NCBI GenBank assembly: GCA_964463485.1
Contig: CAYXDO010000017.1
Location: forward strand, 38,892 to 102,891
From: CAYXDO01 sp964463485
GTDB taxonomy: Bacteria; Myxococcota; Kuafuiibacteriia; Kuafuiibacteriales; Kuafuiibacteriaceae
Direction of reading: 5' to 3'
Length of the DNA: 64,000 bases
The translations under genes and the position numbers were made by a program. Position 1 is the stretch's first letter. Every line of letters starts with the position of its first letter. A model generated the notes under the pieces. That model did no database searches and was not told where the DNA came from. It saw only the letters and a program-made list of their open reading frames with translations. Shown here in pieces: positions 50,196 to 58,102 of this stretch.

Positions 50196-50645
50196 ATGGC
50201 GACACGCCAACGCGCCGGCTACAAGGCCGGCGACGAAATCGATGCACGGTGCACCAAATGCAAGATGGTTCTGGCGCATACCATCGTTGCGATGGACGGA
50301 GACAAGATCGCCAAGGTTCGGTGCAACACGTGCAAAGGTGAGCACGTCTACCGACCTCCGCCCTCGGCCAGCGAAGCCACCGCCATGAAACGACGCGCTC
50401 TCAAGAAGAGCGCCGCCGAAGAAGCCTCCAAAGTCCGCACCGACGCGTCCGAATTCACGATGCTCGTCAAAGGCAAAGACCTCTCGAAGGCCACCAAGTA
50501 TTCCGTCGGCATGGCGCTCACCGTCGATGACGTCGTCGATCACCCGAAGTTCGGCGTTGGCCTCGTGACCGAAATCCGCGAAGGAAACAAAGCTCACGTC
50601 GCCTTCGCCGAGGGCGGACGCGTGCTCGTCTACAACCGCACCTGA
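50196..50645 (+). CDS. Zinc-ribbon protein with SH3/CarD-like C-terminal domain
   Basis: 149 aa. Two CxxC pairs at about 19-22 and 43-46 ('CTKCKMVLAHTIVAMDG', 'VRCNTCKGEH') make a zinc ribbon; a Lys/Ala-rich linker follows; the last 50 residues ('VDDVVDHPKFGVGLVTEIRE', 'VAFAEGGRVLVYNR') form a small SH3/Tudor-like barrel. The barrel resembles the tail of the UvrD-type helicase at 17714-19984 and RNA-polymerase-binding CarD modules. A transcription-associated role is likely but unproven. It is followed after 3 nt by truD. Confidence 0.8.
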   Translation: MATRQRAGYKAGDEIDARCTKCKMVLAHTIVAMDGDKIAKVRCNTCKGEHVYRPPPSASEATAMKRRALKKSAAEEASKVRTDASEFTMLVKGKDLSKATKYSVGMALTVDDVVDHPKFGVGLVTEIREGNKAHVAFAEGGRVLVYNRT

Positions 50646-50648
50646 TCC

Positions 50649-51734
50649 TTGCTCCCGTTCACCATCCCCGCCTGGCTCACCGCAGATCTCCCAGGATCCG
50701 GGGGCCACCTCTCGGACCAACCCGCCGACTTCCTCGTCGACGAGATCCTCGCCTATGAAGCGTCTGGAAAGGGTGAGCATCTCTATCTCCACTTCGAAAA
50801 GCTCGGCCTGACCACGCTCGAAGCCGTCCACCGACTCGCTGAGCGGCTCGGCCTTCGAGCGCGAACCGCAGGCTACGCCGGACTGAAGGACAGAAACGCG
50901 CGAGCCCGCCAATGGGTCTCCTTTCCATGGCCCATCAAGCGAGAGCTCCCAAAGGCCACCGACCTCTCCGATCCAGAGGGCGTCGACCAACACCTGATCG
51001 TCCGCGCCGTCACCCGTCACGAAAACAAGATCCGGCGCGGCCACGCGAAGAAAAACCGCTTCTCGATCCACATCCGCGGCGTGGAAGCAGGAGGTTTCGA
51101 ACGCGCAGCGACCATCCTCGAGTCTTTGCGCCACAAGGGTGTTCCGAATTCGTTTGGACCCCAACGATTTGGCATGGACGCCGACAACGCCGAGCGTGCC
51201 CGCAGATGGATCCTCGGTGAAGAGCGCCCCTCCGGCCCACCTCGTATCCAAACGCTGATCCTCTCGTCGCTCCAGTCCGAGATCTTCAACCGCGTCCTCG
51301 ATCGCCGAATCCGTGAAGGCTCCCTCACCCGCGCGCTCCTCGGGGACGTCATGAAAAAACACGACACCGGCGGGCTCTTCGACGTCACCGATCCGTCCAC
51401 CGAACAGCCGAGGGTCGACGCCTGCCTGATCTCACCGACCGGTCCGCTGCCCGGCGAGAAAATGCGGACCGCCACCGGCCCCGCGAAGGAGCTCGAAGAT
51501 TCGGTGCTCGGCGAGCTCGCCCTTCCAAGCATCGCCCTTGACAAGCTCGGACCGGGCACGCGCAGAGAGCTGCGCTATCCGCTCGAGCCCGACACAAACC
51601 TCATCCAGCTCGAAGGCGGCTATCAAGTCGACGTCACACTGCCCGGAGGCGCCTACGCGACGGTGCTCCTCGCCGAGCTGATGAAACCTAGCGAGCGAGT
51701 CGTGCTGAGGACGACCGAAGAAGCAGAAGACTGA
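50649..51734 (+). CDS. truD: tRNA pseudouridine(13) synthase
   Basis: 361 aa from TTG 50649. Makes pseudouridine at position 13 of certain tRNAs. Motifs: 'QPADFLVDEILAYEASGKGE' and 'HLYLHFEKLGLTTLEAVHRL' at the N-terminus, 'RTAGYAGLKDRNARARQWVS' containing the catalytic Asp (GLKDR.A), 'VPNSFGPQRFG' and the TRUD insertion region with 'LLGDVMKKHDTGGLFDV'. C-terminal 'RRELRYPLE'. Only 3 nt separate it from the zinc-ribbon gene, suggesting one transcript. Confidence 0.95.
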   Translation: MLPFTIPAWLTADLPGSGGHLSDQPADFLVDEILAYEASGKGEHLYLHFEKLGLTTLEAVHRLAERLGLRARTAGYAGLKDRNARARQWVSFPWPIKRELPKATDLSDPEGVDQHLIVRAVTRHENKIRRGHAKKNRFSIHIRGVEAGGFERAATILESLRHKGVPNSFGPQRFGMDADNAERARRWILGEERPSGPPRIQTLILSSLQSEIFNRVLDRRIREGSLTRALLGDVMKKHDTGGLFDVTDPSTEQPRVDACLISPTGPLPGEKMRTATGPAKELEDSVLGELALPSIALDKLGPGTRRELRYPLEPDTNLIQLEGGYQVDVTLPGGAYATVLLAELMKPSERVVLRTTEEAED

Positions 51735-51778
51735 CCATCCTCGGACCCCTCAGAGAGCTCGTCGGCCCTGGGCGTGTG

Positions 51779-52022
51779 GTCATCCTCGGACCCCTGGGAG
51801 CGCAGCCATCTTGGCTGCGCGTAAGCTTCGCGGATTCACAGAGCTCGGTGGTCATCCTCGGACCCCTGGNNNNNNNNNNNNNNNNNNNNNNNNNNNNNNN
51901 NNNNNNNNNNNNNNNNNNNNNNNNNNNNNNNNNNNNNNNNNNNNNNNNNNNNNNNNNNNNNNNNNNNNNCCTCGGACCCCTGGGAGCGCAGCCATCTTGG
52001 CTGCGCGTAAGCTTCGCGGATT
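51779..52022. repeat. Direct-repeat array flanking the assembly gap
   Basis: Within the 460-bp gene-free spacer, TCCTCGGACCCCT begins units near 51737, 51783 and 51855 and recurs at 51970 after the gap. The units at about 51784-51838 and 51970-52022 are the same sequence of about 53 bp, including a hairpin (arm GCGCAGC, CATCTTG, arm GCTGCGC) and TAAGCTTCGCGGATTCA. The N run very likely hides more copies. Confidence 0.85.
51870..51969. other. Assembly gap (100 N)
   Basis: Exactly 100 undetermined bases joining two contigs inside a repeat array. True length and content are unknown, and the join between truD and the nucleotide-sugar dehydrogenase gene rests on scaffolding. Confidence 0.98.
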
Positions 52023-52051
52023 CAGTCAGTGGGCAGATGCGGGTGATGGGT

Positions 52052-52096
52052 AGTCCGCGAAGCTTAGGCGCAGGCAAGATGCCTGCGCTCCCAGGG
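52052..52096. repeat. Inverted copy of the hairpin repeat
   Basis: TCCGCGAAGCTTA followed by the 30-bp element identical to 12981-13010. It is the inverse of the unit at 51979-52018, except that one stem pair is exchanged (see findings). The two could form one large hairpin in the transcript downstream of truD. Confidence 0.8.
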
Positions 52097-52188
52097 CGAG
52101 CTAGCTCCCAGGGCGAGCTAGCTCCCAGGGCGAGCTAGCTCCCAGGGCGAGCTAGCTCCCAGGGCGAGCTGGCTCCCAGGGCGAGCCC
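52087..52188. repeat. Six 17-bp tandem repeats
   Basis: GCTCCCAGGGCGAGCTA at 52087, 52104, 52121 and 52138 is perfect; the copies at 52155 and 52172 differ at the end. Each unit contains the palindrome TAGCTCCC/GGGCGAGCTA in part. It lies at the 3' side of the nucleotide-sugar dehydrogenase gene; no spacers, so not a CRISPR. Confidence 0.92.
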
Positions 52189-52197
52189 CTAGGGAGA

Positions 52198-53526
52198 CTA
52201 GACTTTGCGGACGTTGTCTTTGCGCGCTACTCGCTTCATCGCGTTGCGAGTGTCGACGATGAGCTTCGCGTGTTGGCTCACGAGCTCGTAGTCGACCGAG
52301 TCGTGGTCCGTGAGAATCAAGACGCAATCGTGGCTCGCGATGTGTTCTGCGGTCAGCGTCACCGAGCCGAGCCCGAGGTCGTACTTCCTCGTGCGCGGGA
52401 TCCGCAGAATGAACGGGTCGTGGTAGCTCACGTCGACATCGAACTTCTGCAAGAGGTCGATGATCTTGAGCGCCGGCGACTCGCGCATGTCGTCGACGTT
52501 TTTCTTGTAAGCCACACCGAGGACCAACACCTTGGACCCGTTGAGTGGCACTCGCTTCTCCGACATGGCGTACACGAGCCCGTCGATCACCGAGTACGGC
52601 ATGTTCGTGTTGATCTCGCCGGCGAGCTCGATGAAGCGCGTGGTGAAGTCGTACTCCCGCGCCTTCCACGTCAGATAAAACGGGTCGATCGGGATGCAGT
52701 GGCCGCCGAGGCCGGGCCCCGGATAGAACGGCATGAACCCGAAAGGCTTCGTCGCCGCCGCGTCGATCACCTCCCAGACGTCGATCCCCATGCGGTTGCA
52801 CAAGAGCTTCAGCTCGTTGACGAGCGCGATATTCACGGCGCGGAAAGTGTTCTCGAGGATCTTGGCCATCTCCGCGGCGCCCATCGAAGACACCGCGACC
52901 ACGCGATCGATGATCGCGGAGTAGACCGCGACCGCGACGCGCAAGGACGCGGGGCCGTGTCCGCCTACGACCTTCGGGATCGTACGCGTCTCGAACTTCG
53001 GATTGCCCGGATCCTCACGCTCCGGAGAGTACGCCAAGAAGAAGTCCGACTCCGCGCGAAGGCCGGTCTTCTCGAGGATCGGCTTCATCACCTCTTCGGT
53101 CGTGCCAGGATAGGTGGTCGACTCCAAGATCACGAGCTGGCCGCGACGCAGGCCGGTCGCGATCGCTTCGGACGTGTCACGAACCGGCCCCAGATCGGGC
53201 TCGCGGTTGTGATCGAGCGGCGTCGGCACGGCGACCAAGAGGACGTCCGGCTGGCGGATCTTGGTGAAGTCGGTGGTCGGCATGAACCGACCCTCTGCGA
53301 TCGCCTTGGAGAACCGAGAGAAGTCGAGGTGTTTGATGTACGACTCGCCCGCCATGAGCTTGTCGACCTTGGCCTGATCGATGTCGAAGCCCATGATCGA
53401 GAAGCCCGCGTTATAGAACGCCTGAACGAGCGGCAGGCCCACGTAGCCAAGGCCGCAGATCCCTACGAGGGCCTCGCGGCTCTCGATTTGCTGCATGAGA
53501 AGGTCGACGTCGTAAACGGTAGTCAT
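52198..53526 (-). CDS. Nucleotide-sugar dehydrogenase (UDP-Glc/UDP-GlcNAc 6-dehydrogenase family)
   Basis: 442 aa from ATG 53526 (MTTVYDVDLL); a frame to 53571 adds an Arg-rich stretch and is rejected. NAD-dependent oxidation of the C6 of a UDP-sugar to a uronic acid for capsule, LPS or exopolysaccharide. 'VGICGLGYVGLPLVQAFYNA' is the Rossmann site, 'LVAVPTPLDHNREPDL' and 'ESTTYPGTTEEV' are standard, 'KILENTFRAVNIALVNEL' the helix, and the catalytic Cys is in 'GPGLGGHCIPIDPFYLTW'. The sequence is closest to WbpA-type UDP-GlcNAc dehydrogenases as judged by eye. Not in a polysaccharide cluster here. Confidence 0.92.
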   Translation of the reverse strand: MTTVYDVDLLMQQIESREALVGICGLGYVGLPLVQAFYNAGFSIMGFDIDQAKVDKLMAGESYIKHLDFSRFSKAIAEGRFMPTTDFTKIRQPDVLLVAVPTPLDHNREPDLGPVRDTSEAIATGLRRGQLVILESTTYPGTTEEVMKPILEKTGLRAESDFFLAYSPEREDPGNPKFETRTIPKVVGGHGPASLRVAVAVYSAIIDRVVAVSSMGAAEMAKILENTFRAVNIALVNELKLLCNRMGIDVWEVIDAAATKPFGFMPFYPGPGLGGHCIPIDPFYLTWKAREYDFTTRFIELAGEINTNMPYSVIDGLVYAMSEKRVPLNGSKVLVLGVAYKKNVDDMRESPALKIIDLLQKFDVDVSYHDPFILRIPRTRKYDLGLGSVTLTAEHIASHDCVLILTDHDSVDYELVSQHAKLIVDTRNAMKRVARKDNVRKV

Positions 53527-53612
53527 GTGCTGCGCCTTGCGCGAACGGGTTCGGCGCGGCTCGCTTAGCACCTGATCGGTCGACGTGGAAAGCGAGAACC
53601 GCGGCGCAGGAT

Positions 53613-54542
53613 CTAGGGAGACGCGCCTTCCTTGGCGATTTTTTCGATGATCTTCTTCACTTCGTCGGCGTCTTGGGCGGTCTTGTCGAGCTCGAGGTAG
53701 CGTCGGTAGTGACCCACTGCCTGCTTCTTGTCTCCCTTGGCGGCGTAAGCGATCCCGAGGCCGCGTTCGGCCTTGGCGAGCGTAGGCTCGAGCTCCAGAG
53801 CCTTTTTGTAGGACGCGATCGCTTCGTCGGACTTTCGCTGGCGGAAGAGCACGTGTCCGTCTTCGAGGGCATCGAGGGCCTGCTCGAGGCGCTTCTTCTT
53901 GGCTAGCAGCTCCGGGTTCACTTCCTGCTTCGGGAGGGCTGGCTCTTGTTTCGCCTTCCAGTACGCTCCGCCTACGGCCGCAAGAACTACCACCGCGACG
54001 ATCCCGACCGTGACCGAGGTCGGGAGCCGCCGTTTCGGAGCCACCGTAGGCAAGGGCTTGGCGACATCCAAGGCCGCGATCGCTTCGACGCTGGAGCCTG
54101 CCCGCGGAAGCGCCGGGCGTTTGTCACGCTCTTCTTCCTCCGCGAGCTCGGCGACCAGAAGGTGGGCTGGCTTCGCGCTCGGTCTCTCAGCCTTCGGGGG
54201 CGGCGCCTTGGCCGCGGGCAGGGGCGGCGGCGCAGGAGCGGGGGCGTCCCGGCCGGCCGGGTCTCCCTCGTCGGCCTCCTCCTCTACGCCGATGCGCTTG
54301 GCGGCCTGCAGGCGCGCCATCCAGCTCGATGGGGTGGTGTCGTCGGTCGGCTTCGGCACGGGTAACGCATTTCCTGCGCGAGAAACGAACCGCGGGCGAG
54401 GCCCCTCGGCTCGAGCCCCGCCGCTTGAGCCGCTCACGACGGCCACGCCGCTCGGCAGCACGTCCGTGAGGCTCGCGCCGCAGGCGGGGCACACACTTGC
54501 GCCCTCCTGCGCGATCGCCACCTGGCAGCGGGGGCACCGCAC
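53613..54542 (-). CDS. Zinc-ribbon / membrane / TPR protein
   Basis: 309 aa from GTG 54542. N-terminal zinc ribbon (CPRCQ...CPACG), a long Pro/Ala/Glu-rich linker, one membrane segment at about 176-194 (VTVGIVAVVVLAAVGGAYW), then one to two TPRs ('GHVLFRQRKSDEAIASYKKA', 'LGIAYAAKGDKKQAVGHYRR'). It is a smaller relative in layout of the protein at 20008-22227. No function can be assigned. Diverges from selB. Confidence 0.8.
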   Translation of the reverse strand: MRCPRCQVAIAQEGASVCPACGASLTDVLPSGVAVVSGSSGGARAEGPRPRFVSRAGNALPVPKPTDDTTPSSWMARLQAAKRIGVEEEADEGDPAGRDAPAPAPPPLPAAKAPPPKAERPSAKPAHLLVAELAEEEERDKRPALPRAGSSVEAIAALDVAKPLPTVAPKRRLPTSVTVGIVAVVVLAAVGGAYWKAKQEPALPKQEVNPELLAKKKRLEQALDALEDGHVLFRQRKSDEAIASYKKALELEPTLAKAERGLGIAYAAKGDKKQAVGHYRRYLELDKTAQDADEVKKIIEKIAKEGASP

Positions 54543-54677
54543 GCTCCGACTCTACCCGAGATCGTGCACCCCCGAGAAGCGCGAGCTTCGGCGCCAGTCA
54601 CTCGTCGCCAAGACCACCCGAATCGATCGCGACGCGGCCTTGCCCTCGCGGTCCCGCCTGGCTACGCACTCTAGGCG

Positions 54678-56657
54678 ATGAGTGCCGCCGGCCTCCCTAC
54701 GGTCCACCGGGTGGTCGGTACGGCCGGGCACATCGACCACGGCAAGACATCGTTGGTGCTCGCCCTCACCGGCGTCGATACCGATCGGCTGGCCGAAGAA
54801 AAACGCCGTGGGATCACCATCGTGCTCGGGTTCGCACCCCTCGACCTCGGTGACGGCACCGCTGCTGGGCTCGTCGACGTGCCCGGACACGAGCGCTTCG
54901 TCCGAACGATGGTCGCGGGCGCGAGCTCCATCGATCTCGCCTTGCTCGTCGTGGCCGCCGACGAAGGCGTCATGCCCCAAACCCGGGAGCACATCGAAAT
55001 CTGCGAGATCCTTCAGATCCCCGCCGCCATCGTCGCCCTCACCAAGATCGATCGCGCCGACGCCGAGGTCCGTGAGCTGGCGATCGACGACGTCAAGTCC
55101 GCGCTCGCGAAGACGCGCTTCAAGAACGCCCCGATCGTTCCTTGCTCGGCGAAGACTGGCGAAGGCGTAAGCGATGTGCGCGAGGCCCTGCGCGAGGCCC
55201 TGGTGAGGCTCCCCGCCTTGGAGCGAAGCTCCGGCGGCGCTTTTTTGCCGATCGACCGCGCCTTCACCGTCAAAGGTTTTGGCACCGTGGTTACGGGCAC
55301 GCTCACGCGCGGGCGGCTCGAGCTCGGGGAGCTCGTAGAGATTCTTCCGCCGATTCCGGGACGTCCCATCCAAGGACCGGTTCGTATCAGGAGCCTCCAG
55401 GTCTTTGGCCGCGATGTTTCGGTCGCGGAGGCCGGCGATCGCACCGCCGCGAGCCTCACGAGCGTGGAGCTCGAATCCGTGAGGCCCGGACAAGCGCTCG
55501 CGTCGCCCGGTCGAATCCGACCCACGCGGATCGTGGACGCGAAGCTCCACGTGCTCGCGAGTCGAAAGCGGGCCACCAAGAACGACGCCTCCATCACCTT
55601 TCACGCCGGCACCGACGTCATCGACGGCCGAGCCACGTTGCTCGATGCCGATCTGGTCGAGCCTGGAGCTTCGGCCTTTGCCCGCCTTCGCCTCGCCAAA
55701 CCCATCGCCGTCTTCGCGGGCCAGCGTTTCGTGCTCCGAGGCTTCGACGAGAAGGACGCCGGACGCACCATCGGAGGCGGGATCGTGCTCGATCCCGAGC
55801 CCCCTCGAAGGAGGCGCCTCGTCGACTCGACCCGCGAGATCTTGAGCGCCCTAGAAGCTCGCTTCGCCGACGGAGCGGACCCTGGATCGCGAAGGGGAGG
55901 GCGAGAAGAGACGCGTTCGCTCGTGACGGCGGCTTCAGCCTTAGTCGCAGAGCGAGGTCCGCGCGGTCTGTTGATCGAGTCCCTCGTGCGAAGGCTGGCG
56001 ATCGATCCGTCGTCGGCGCTCGAGGTCCTAGGGGGCCAGCTGGTGATGGACGGACGAGCTTACTCCCCCAAGGCCATCGAGCTGCTGTTCGAACCGATCT
56101 TGTCCACGTTGGCGGCGCACCGTGACGAACACGGAATGAAAGGCGGCCTAGCCTTCTCCGAGCTCAGGAGCCGACTCGGCCGCGGAGCACCCAAAGCGGC
56201 GTTGGCCGCGGCGACCAAAGAGCTCTCACGACAAGGAAAGGTCCAGGAGGGGCCCGACGGGCTGCGCCTCGAAGGTCAAGAGAGCCGTCAGAGTGTAGGA
56301 GGCGACAAACGAGCGGAGATCGTGAAGATGCTCGGCGCCAAGGGCCTCGAGCCCCCGGACCTCGACGAGGTGGCCAAAGGAGTGAAGCTCCCGGAGAAAG
56401 CCTTCAAGGACTTGATCTCGTCGATGACGAAGTCCGGGGAGCTCATTCGAGCAGGCGCGGTGTTCTTCGCGCGCGCCCCTTACGACGACGCGAAGAAGCG
56501 CGTGCTCGACTACATCGCGGACAAAGGCGCGATCTCGACCGCGGAGGCCAAGACGCTGCTCGGGGTGTCGCGAAAATTTCTGATCCCTTTCCTCGAGTCC
56601 CTCGACAAAGCCAACGTGACCGCTCGCGTGGGCGAGGTACGGCGGGCCCGCCGCTGA
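54678..56657 (+). CDS. selB: Selenocysteine-specific translation elongation factor SelB
   Basis: 659 aa. GTPase that brings Sec-tRNA to UGA codons followed by a SECIS element. G1 'GTAGHIDHGKTSLVLAL', G2 'EEKRRGITIVLGFAPL', G3 DVPGHE, G4 TKID and G5 CSAKTG are all present. 'FTVKGFGTVVTGTLTRG' is the domain 2 motif. The C-terminal third holds winged-helix units ('KGAISTAEAKTLLGVSRKFL' near the end) that bind SECIS RNA. Length is normal for SelB. No selA, selD or selC and no clear selenoprotein gene was found in the window. Confidence 0.95.
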   Translation: MSAAGLPTVHRVVGTAGHIDHGKTSLVLALTGVDTDRLAEEKRRGITIVLGFAPLDLGDGTAAGLVDVPGHERFVRTMVAGASSIDLALLVVAADEGVMPQTREHIEICEILQIPAAIVALTKIDRADAEVRELAIDDVKSALAKTRFKNAPIVPCSAKTGEGVSDVREALREALVRLPALERSSGGAFLPIDRAFTVKGFGTVVTGTLTRGRLELGELVEILPPIPGRPIQGPVRIRSLQVFGRDVSVAEAGDRTAASLTSVELESVRPGQALASPGRIRPTRIVDAKLHVLASRKRATKNDASITFHAGTDVIDGRATLLDADLVEPGASAFARLRLAKPIAVFAGQRFVLRGFDEKDAGRTIGGGIVLDPEPPRRRRLVDSTREILSALEARFADGADPGSRRGGREETRSLVTAASALVAERGPRGLLIESLVRRLAIDPSSALEVLGGQLVMDGRAYSPKAIELLFEPILSTLAAHRDEHGMKGGLAFSELRSRLGRGAPKAALAAATKELSRQGKVQEGPDGLRLEGQESRQSVGGDKRAEIVKMLGAKGLEPPDLDEVAKGVKLPEKAFKDLISSMTKSGELIRAGAVFFARAPYDDAKKRVLDYIADKGAISTAEAKTLLGVSRKFLIPFLESLDKANVTARVGEVRRARR

Positions 56658-56741
56658 AGCGCCGCTTCGCGTTCGTGGCGCGAACGAGCTTCCCGGAGGG
56701 CGCAGCCGAGGGCCGCGAACGGGGATCGTGGAAGACATCCG

Positions 56742-56769
56742 TTGACGCGGAGCGCTCAGGCGCTAGGAT
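56742..56769 (+). promoter_or_regulatory. tmRNA promoter
   Basis: TTGACG (56742-56747), 16-nt spacer, TAGGAT (56764-56769), with the mature tmRNA 5' end 19 nt downstream. A good sigma-70-like match at the expected distance for ssrA. Confidence 0.7.
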
Positions 56770-56787
56770 GGTGCCGTCCTCCGATCG

Positions 56788-57152
56788 GGGGCCGTTGTGG
56801 TTTCGACGGGGGGAGTGAATTCGAAGATGCGTGTCCGGGAGCCGTGCTTGCCGGTCAAAACAGTACGGAAAGTACAACTGCCGAAGAGCCCATGCTCATG
56901 GCAGCGTGATCTAGCGAAAAACTAGAGAACGCCGTTCCGCTCGTCCCCCCGCCCGTGGGTACGAGACGGGGCGAGAACAAAACGGGATTGGTCCCCACGG
57001 AAGCCGTGGCCGTGGGGAACGAAAAAAAAGCGGCTGGTTTCGAATGGGCCGTGCCCGTGAGCCCAGGCGAGGCGAGATTGATCACGAGGCTACACACGTA
57101 GGATCTTCGTTGGATCTTCTCTCGGACGCGGGTTCAACTCCCGCCGGCTCCA
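56788..57152 (+). ncRNA. ssrA: Transfer-messenger RNA
   Basis: About 365 nt. It rescues stalled ribosomes and adds a degradation tag. The 5' end GGGGCCG pairs with CGGCTCC at 57145-57151 (one G-U), followed by discriminator A57152; the T-arm GGTTCAACTCC and the classic 5' block GTGGTTTCGACGGGG are present. CCA is not encoded. The tag frame ends Pro-Met-Leu-Met-Ala-Ala-stop at 56907-56909; a likely tag is AEEPMLMAA starting at 56880, though the resume codon is not certain. The 3' end doubles as an integration site (see att repeats). Confidence 0.95.
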
Positions 57153-57153
57153 G
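57133..57153 (+). repeat. Attachment site copy 1 (ssrA 3' end)
   Basis: TTCAACTCCCGCCGGCTCCA plus G, the T-arm and acceptor end of tmRNA. It is repeated exactly at 62131-62151. An integrase gene ends 1 bp beyond it. Confidence 0.85.
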
Positions 57154-57154
57154 C

Positions 57155-58102
57155 CTACTTCTCCTTTTGTTTCCAGTGGTTGCGCCCACTGTCAAAAGGG
57201 GTGTCAAAAAACTCCGGCGCGCCAATCGCCTGGCGCAGCTCGATCACCTCGGCCCTCGTGAGGTCGACTTTGAGCTTCGCGACCTCGCCCGAGAGCAGCT
57301 CCCAGGGCAGCTCGGAGTAGAGGTTCATGATCCCTTCGGGACGTCCGTGGGTGGCCCATTTGAGGACATCGTCCCGAGCTCCGTCACTTCGGGCCAGCGT
57401 GATGAACGTGCGCCTCGTGTCGTGCGTCCGGCGATGGCGGAATCCGAGGAGCATGCAGTCGTCGTGAAGTCGCTTTCGGCATGTGTCACTTCGCCAGAAG
57501 GTACGTCCGTCCGCGTCGCTCCGGAGATCGGGGTACGGGATCAGCAAATCGTCAGGACCGGGAGCCCGCCCGAAAGTCGCGCGCCAACCTTCGAGCAACC
57601 AAGTCGCGAGGATTCGCGCGAGCGCGGGATGGACCGGAACCTCGCGCGGCGTGTCTGTTTTTAGAGGGCCGACCTTCTTCGTCTTCGTGTCGTACGATTC
57701 CGCGACGAGCAAGCAGCCGAGCGGTTGTCGGTTGCGATCGTAACGGCCGACGCGAAGCGCGGAGACCTCGCCGAACCGGAGTCCGCCGAGGAAGAGGACG
57801 GCGTAGAAGGTTCGACGTTCGACCGGGATCAGCTCCGAGCGAACGAACACGGCGCCCACTCTCCACGTTGGGTCCTTGTCTCGCATCTTCGGCAACTCAC
57901 CCTTCCGGAGGACGCACGGGTTGCTGTCCACCAACTCTTCGACCTGGGCATCCCGGAACATGGTGTGGAGCAGCCCGTAGATATGCCGAACAGTCCTCGG
58001 TGCGAGAGTTCCCTTCTTCAATGCCCGAACGAGATCCCGAATGTGATGCGGCCGAACCGTCTCAATCCGGAGTTCGCCGAGGTGCGGCATGGCGTGCGCC
58101 AT
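57155..58102 (-). CDS. Tyrosine recombinase/integrase, N-terminally truncated
   Basis: About 315 aa from ATG 58102. The catalytic domain is recognisable: R-box 'FLGGLRFGEVSALRVGRYDR', 'THDTRRTFITLARSDG' (HxxR), 'WATHGRPEGIMNLYSELPWE' with second His and the nucleophilic Tyr. The core-binding part begins abruptly at 'MPHLGELRIETVRPHHIRDL', and the usual arm-binding domain is missing; upstream in-frame residues only shadow the lipoprotein gene. Between 'VFVRSEL' and 'RRTFYAVLF' about a dozen residues seem missing compared with related enzymes I recall. Ends 1 bp from the att core. Probably inactive or needs a helper. Confidence 0.85.
   Translation of the reverse strand: MAHAMPHLGELRIETVRPHHIRDLVRALKKGTLAPRTVRHIYGLLHTMFRDAQVEELVDSNPCVLRKGELPKMRDKDPTWRVGAVFVRSELIPVERRTFYAVLFLGGLRFGEVSALRVGRYDRNRQPLGCLLVAESYDTKTKKVGPLKTDTPREVPVHPALARILATWLLEGWRATFGRAPGPDDLLIPYPDLRSDADGRTFWRSDTCRKRLHDDCMLLGFRHRRTHDTRRTFITLARSDGARDDVLKWATHGRPEGIMNLYSELPWELLSGEVAKLKVDLTRAEVIELRQAIGAPEFFDTPFDSGRNHWKQKEK

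Noticed and set aside
52087..52188. Possible CRISPR array
   Set aside because: Units of 17 bp follow each other without spacers and no cas gene is present; it is a simple tandem repeat.
52270..53568. 432-aa open frame opposite the nucleotide-sugar dehydrogenase
   Set aside because: Antisense shadow of a conserved enzyme.
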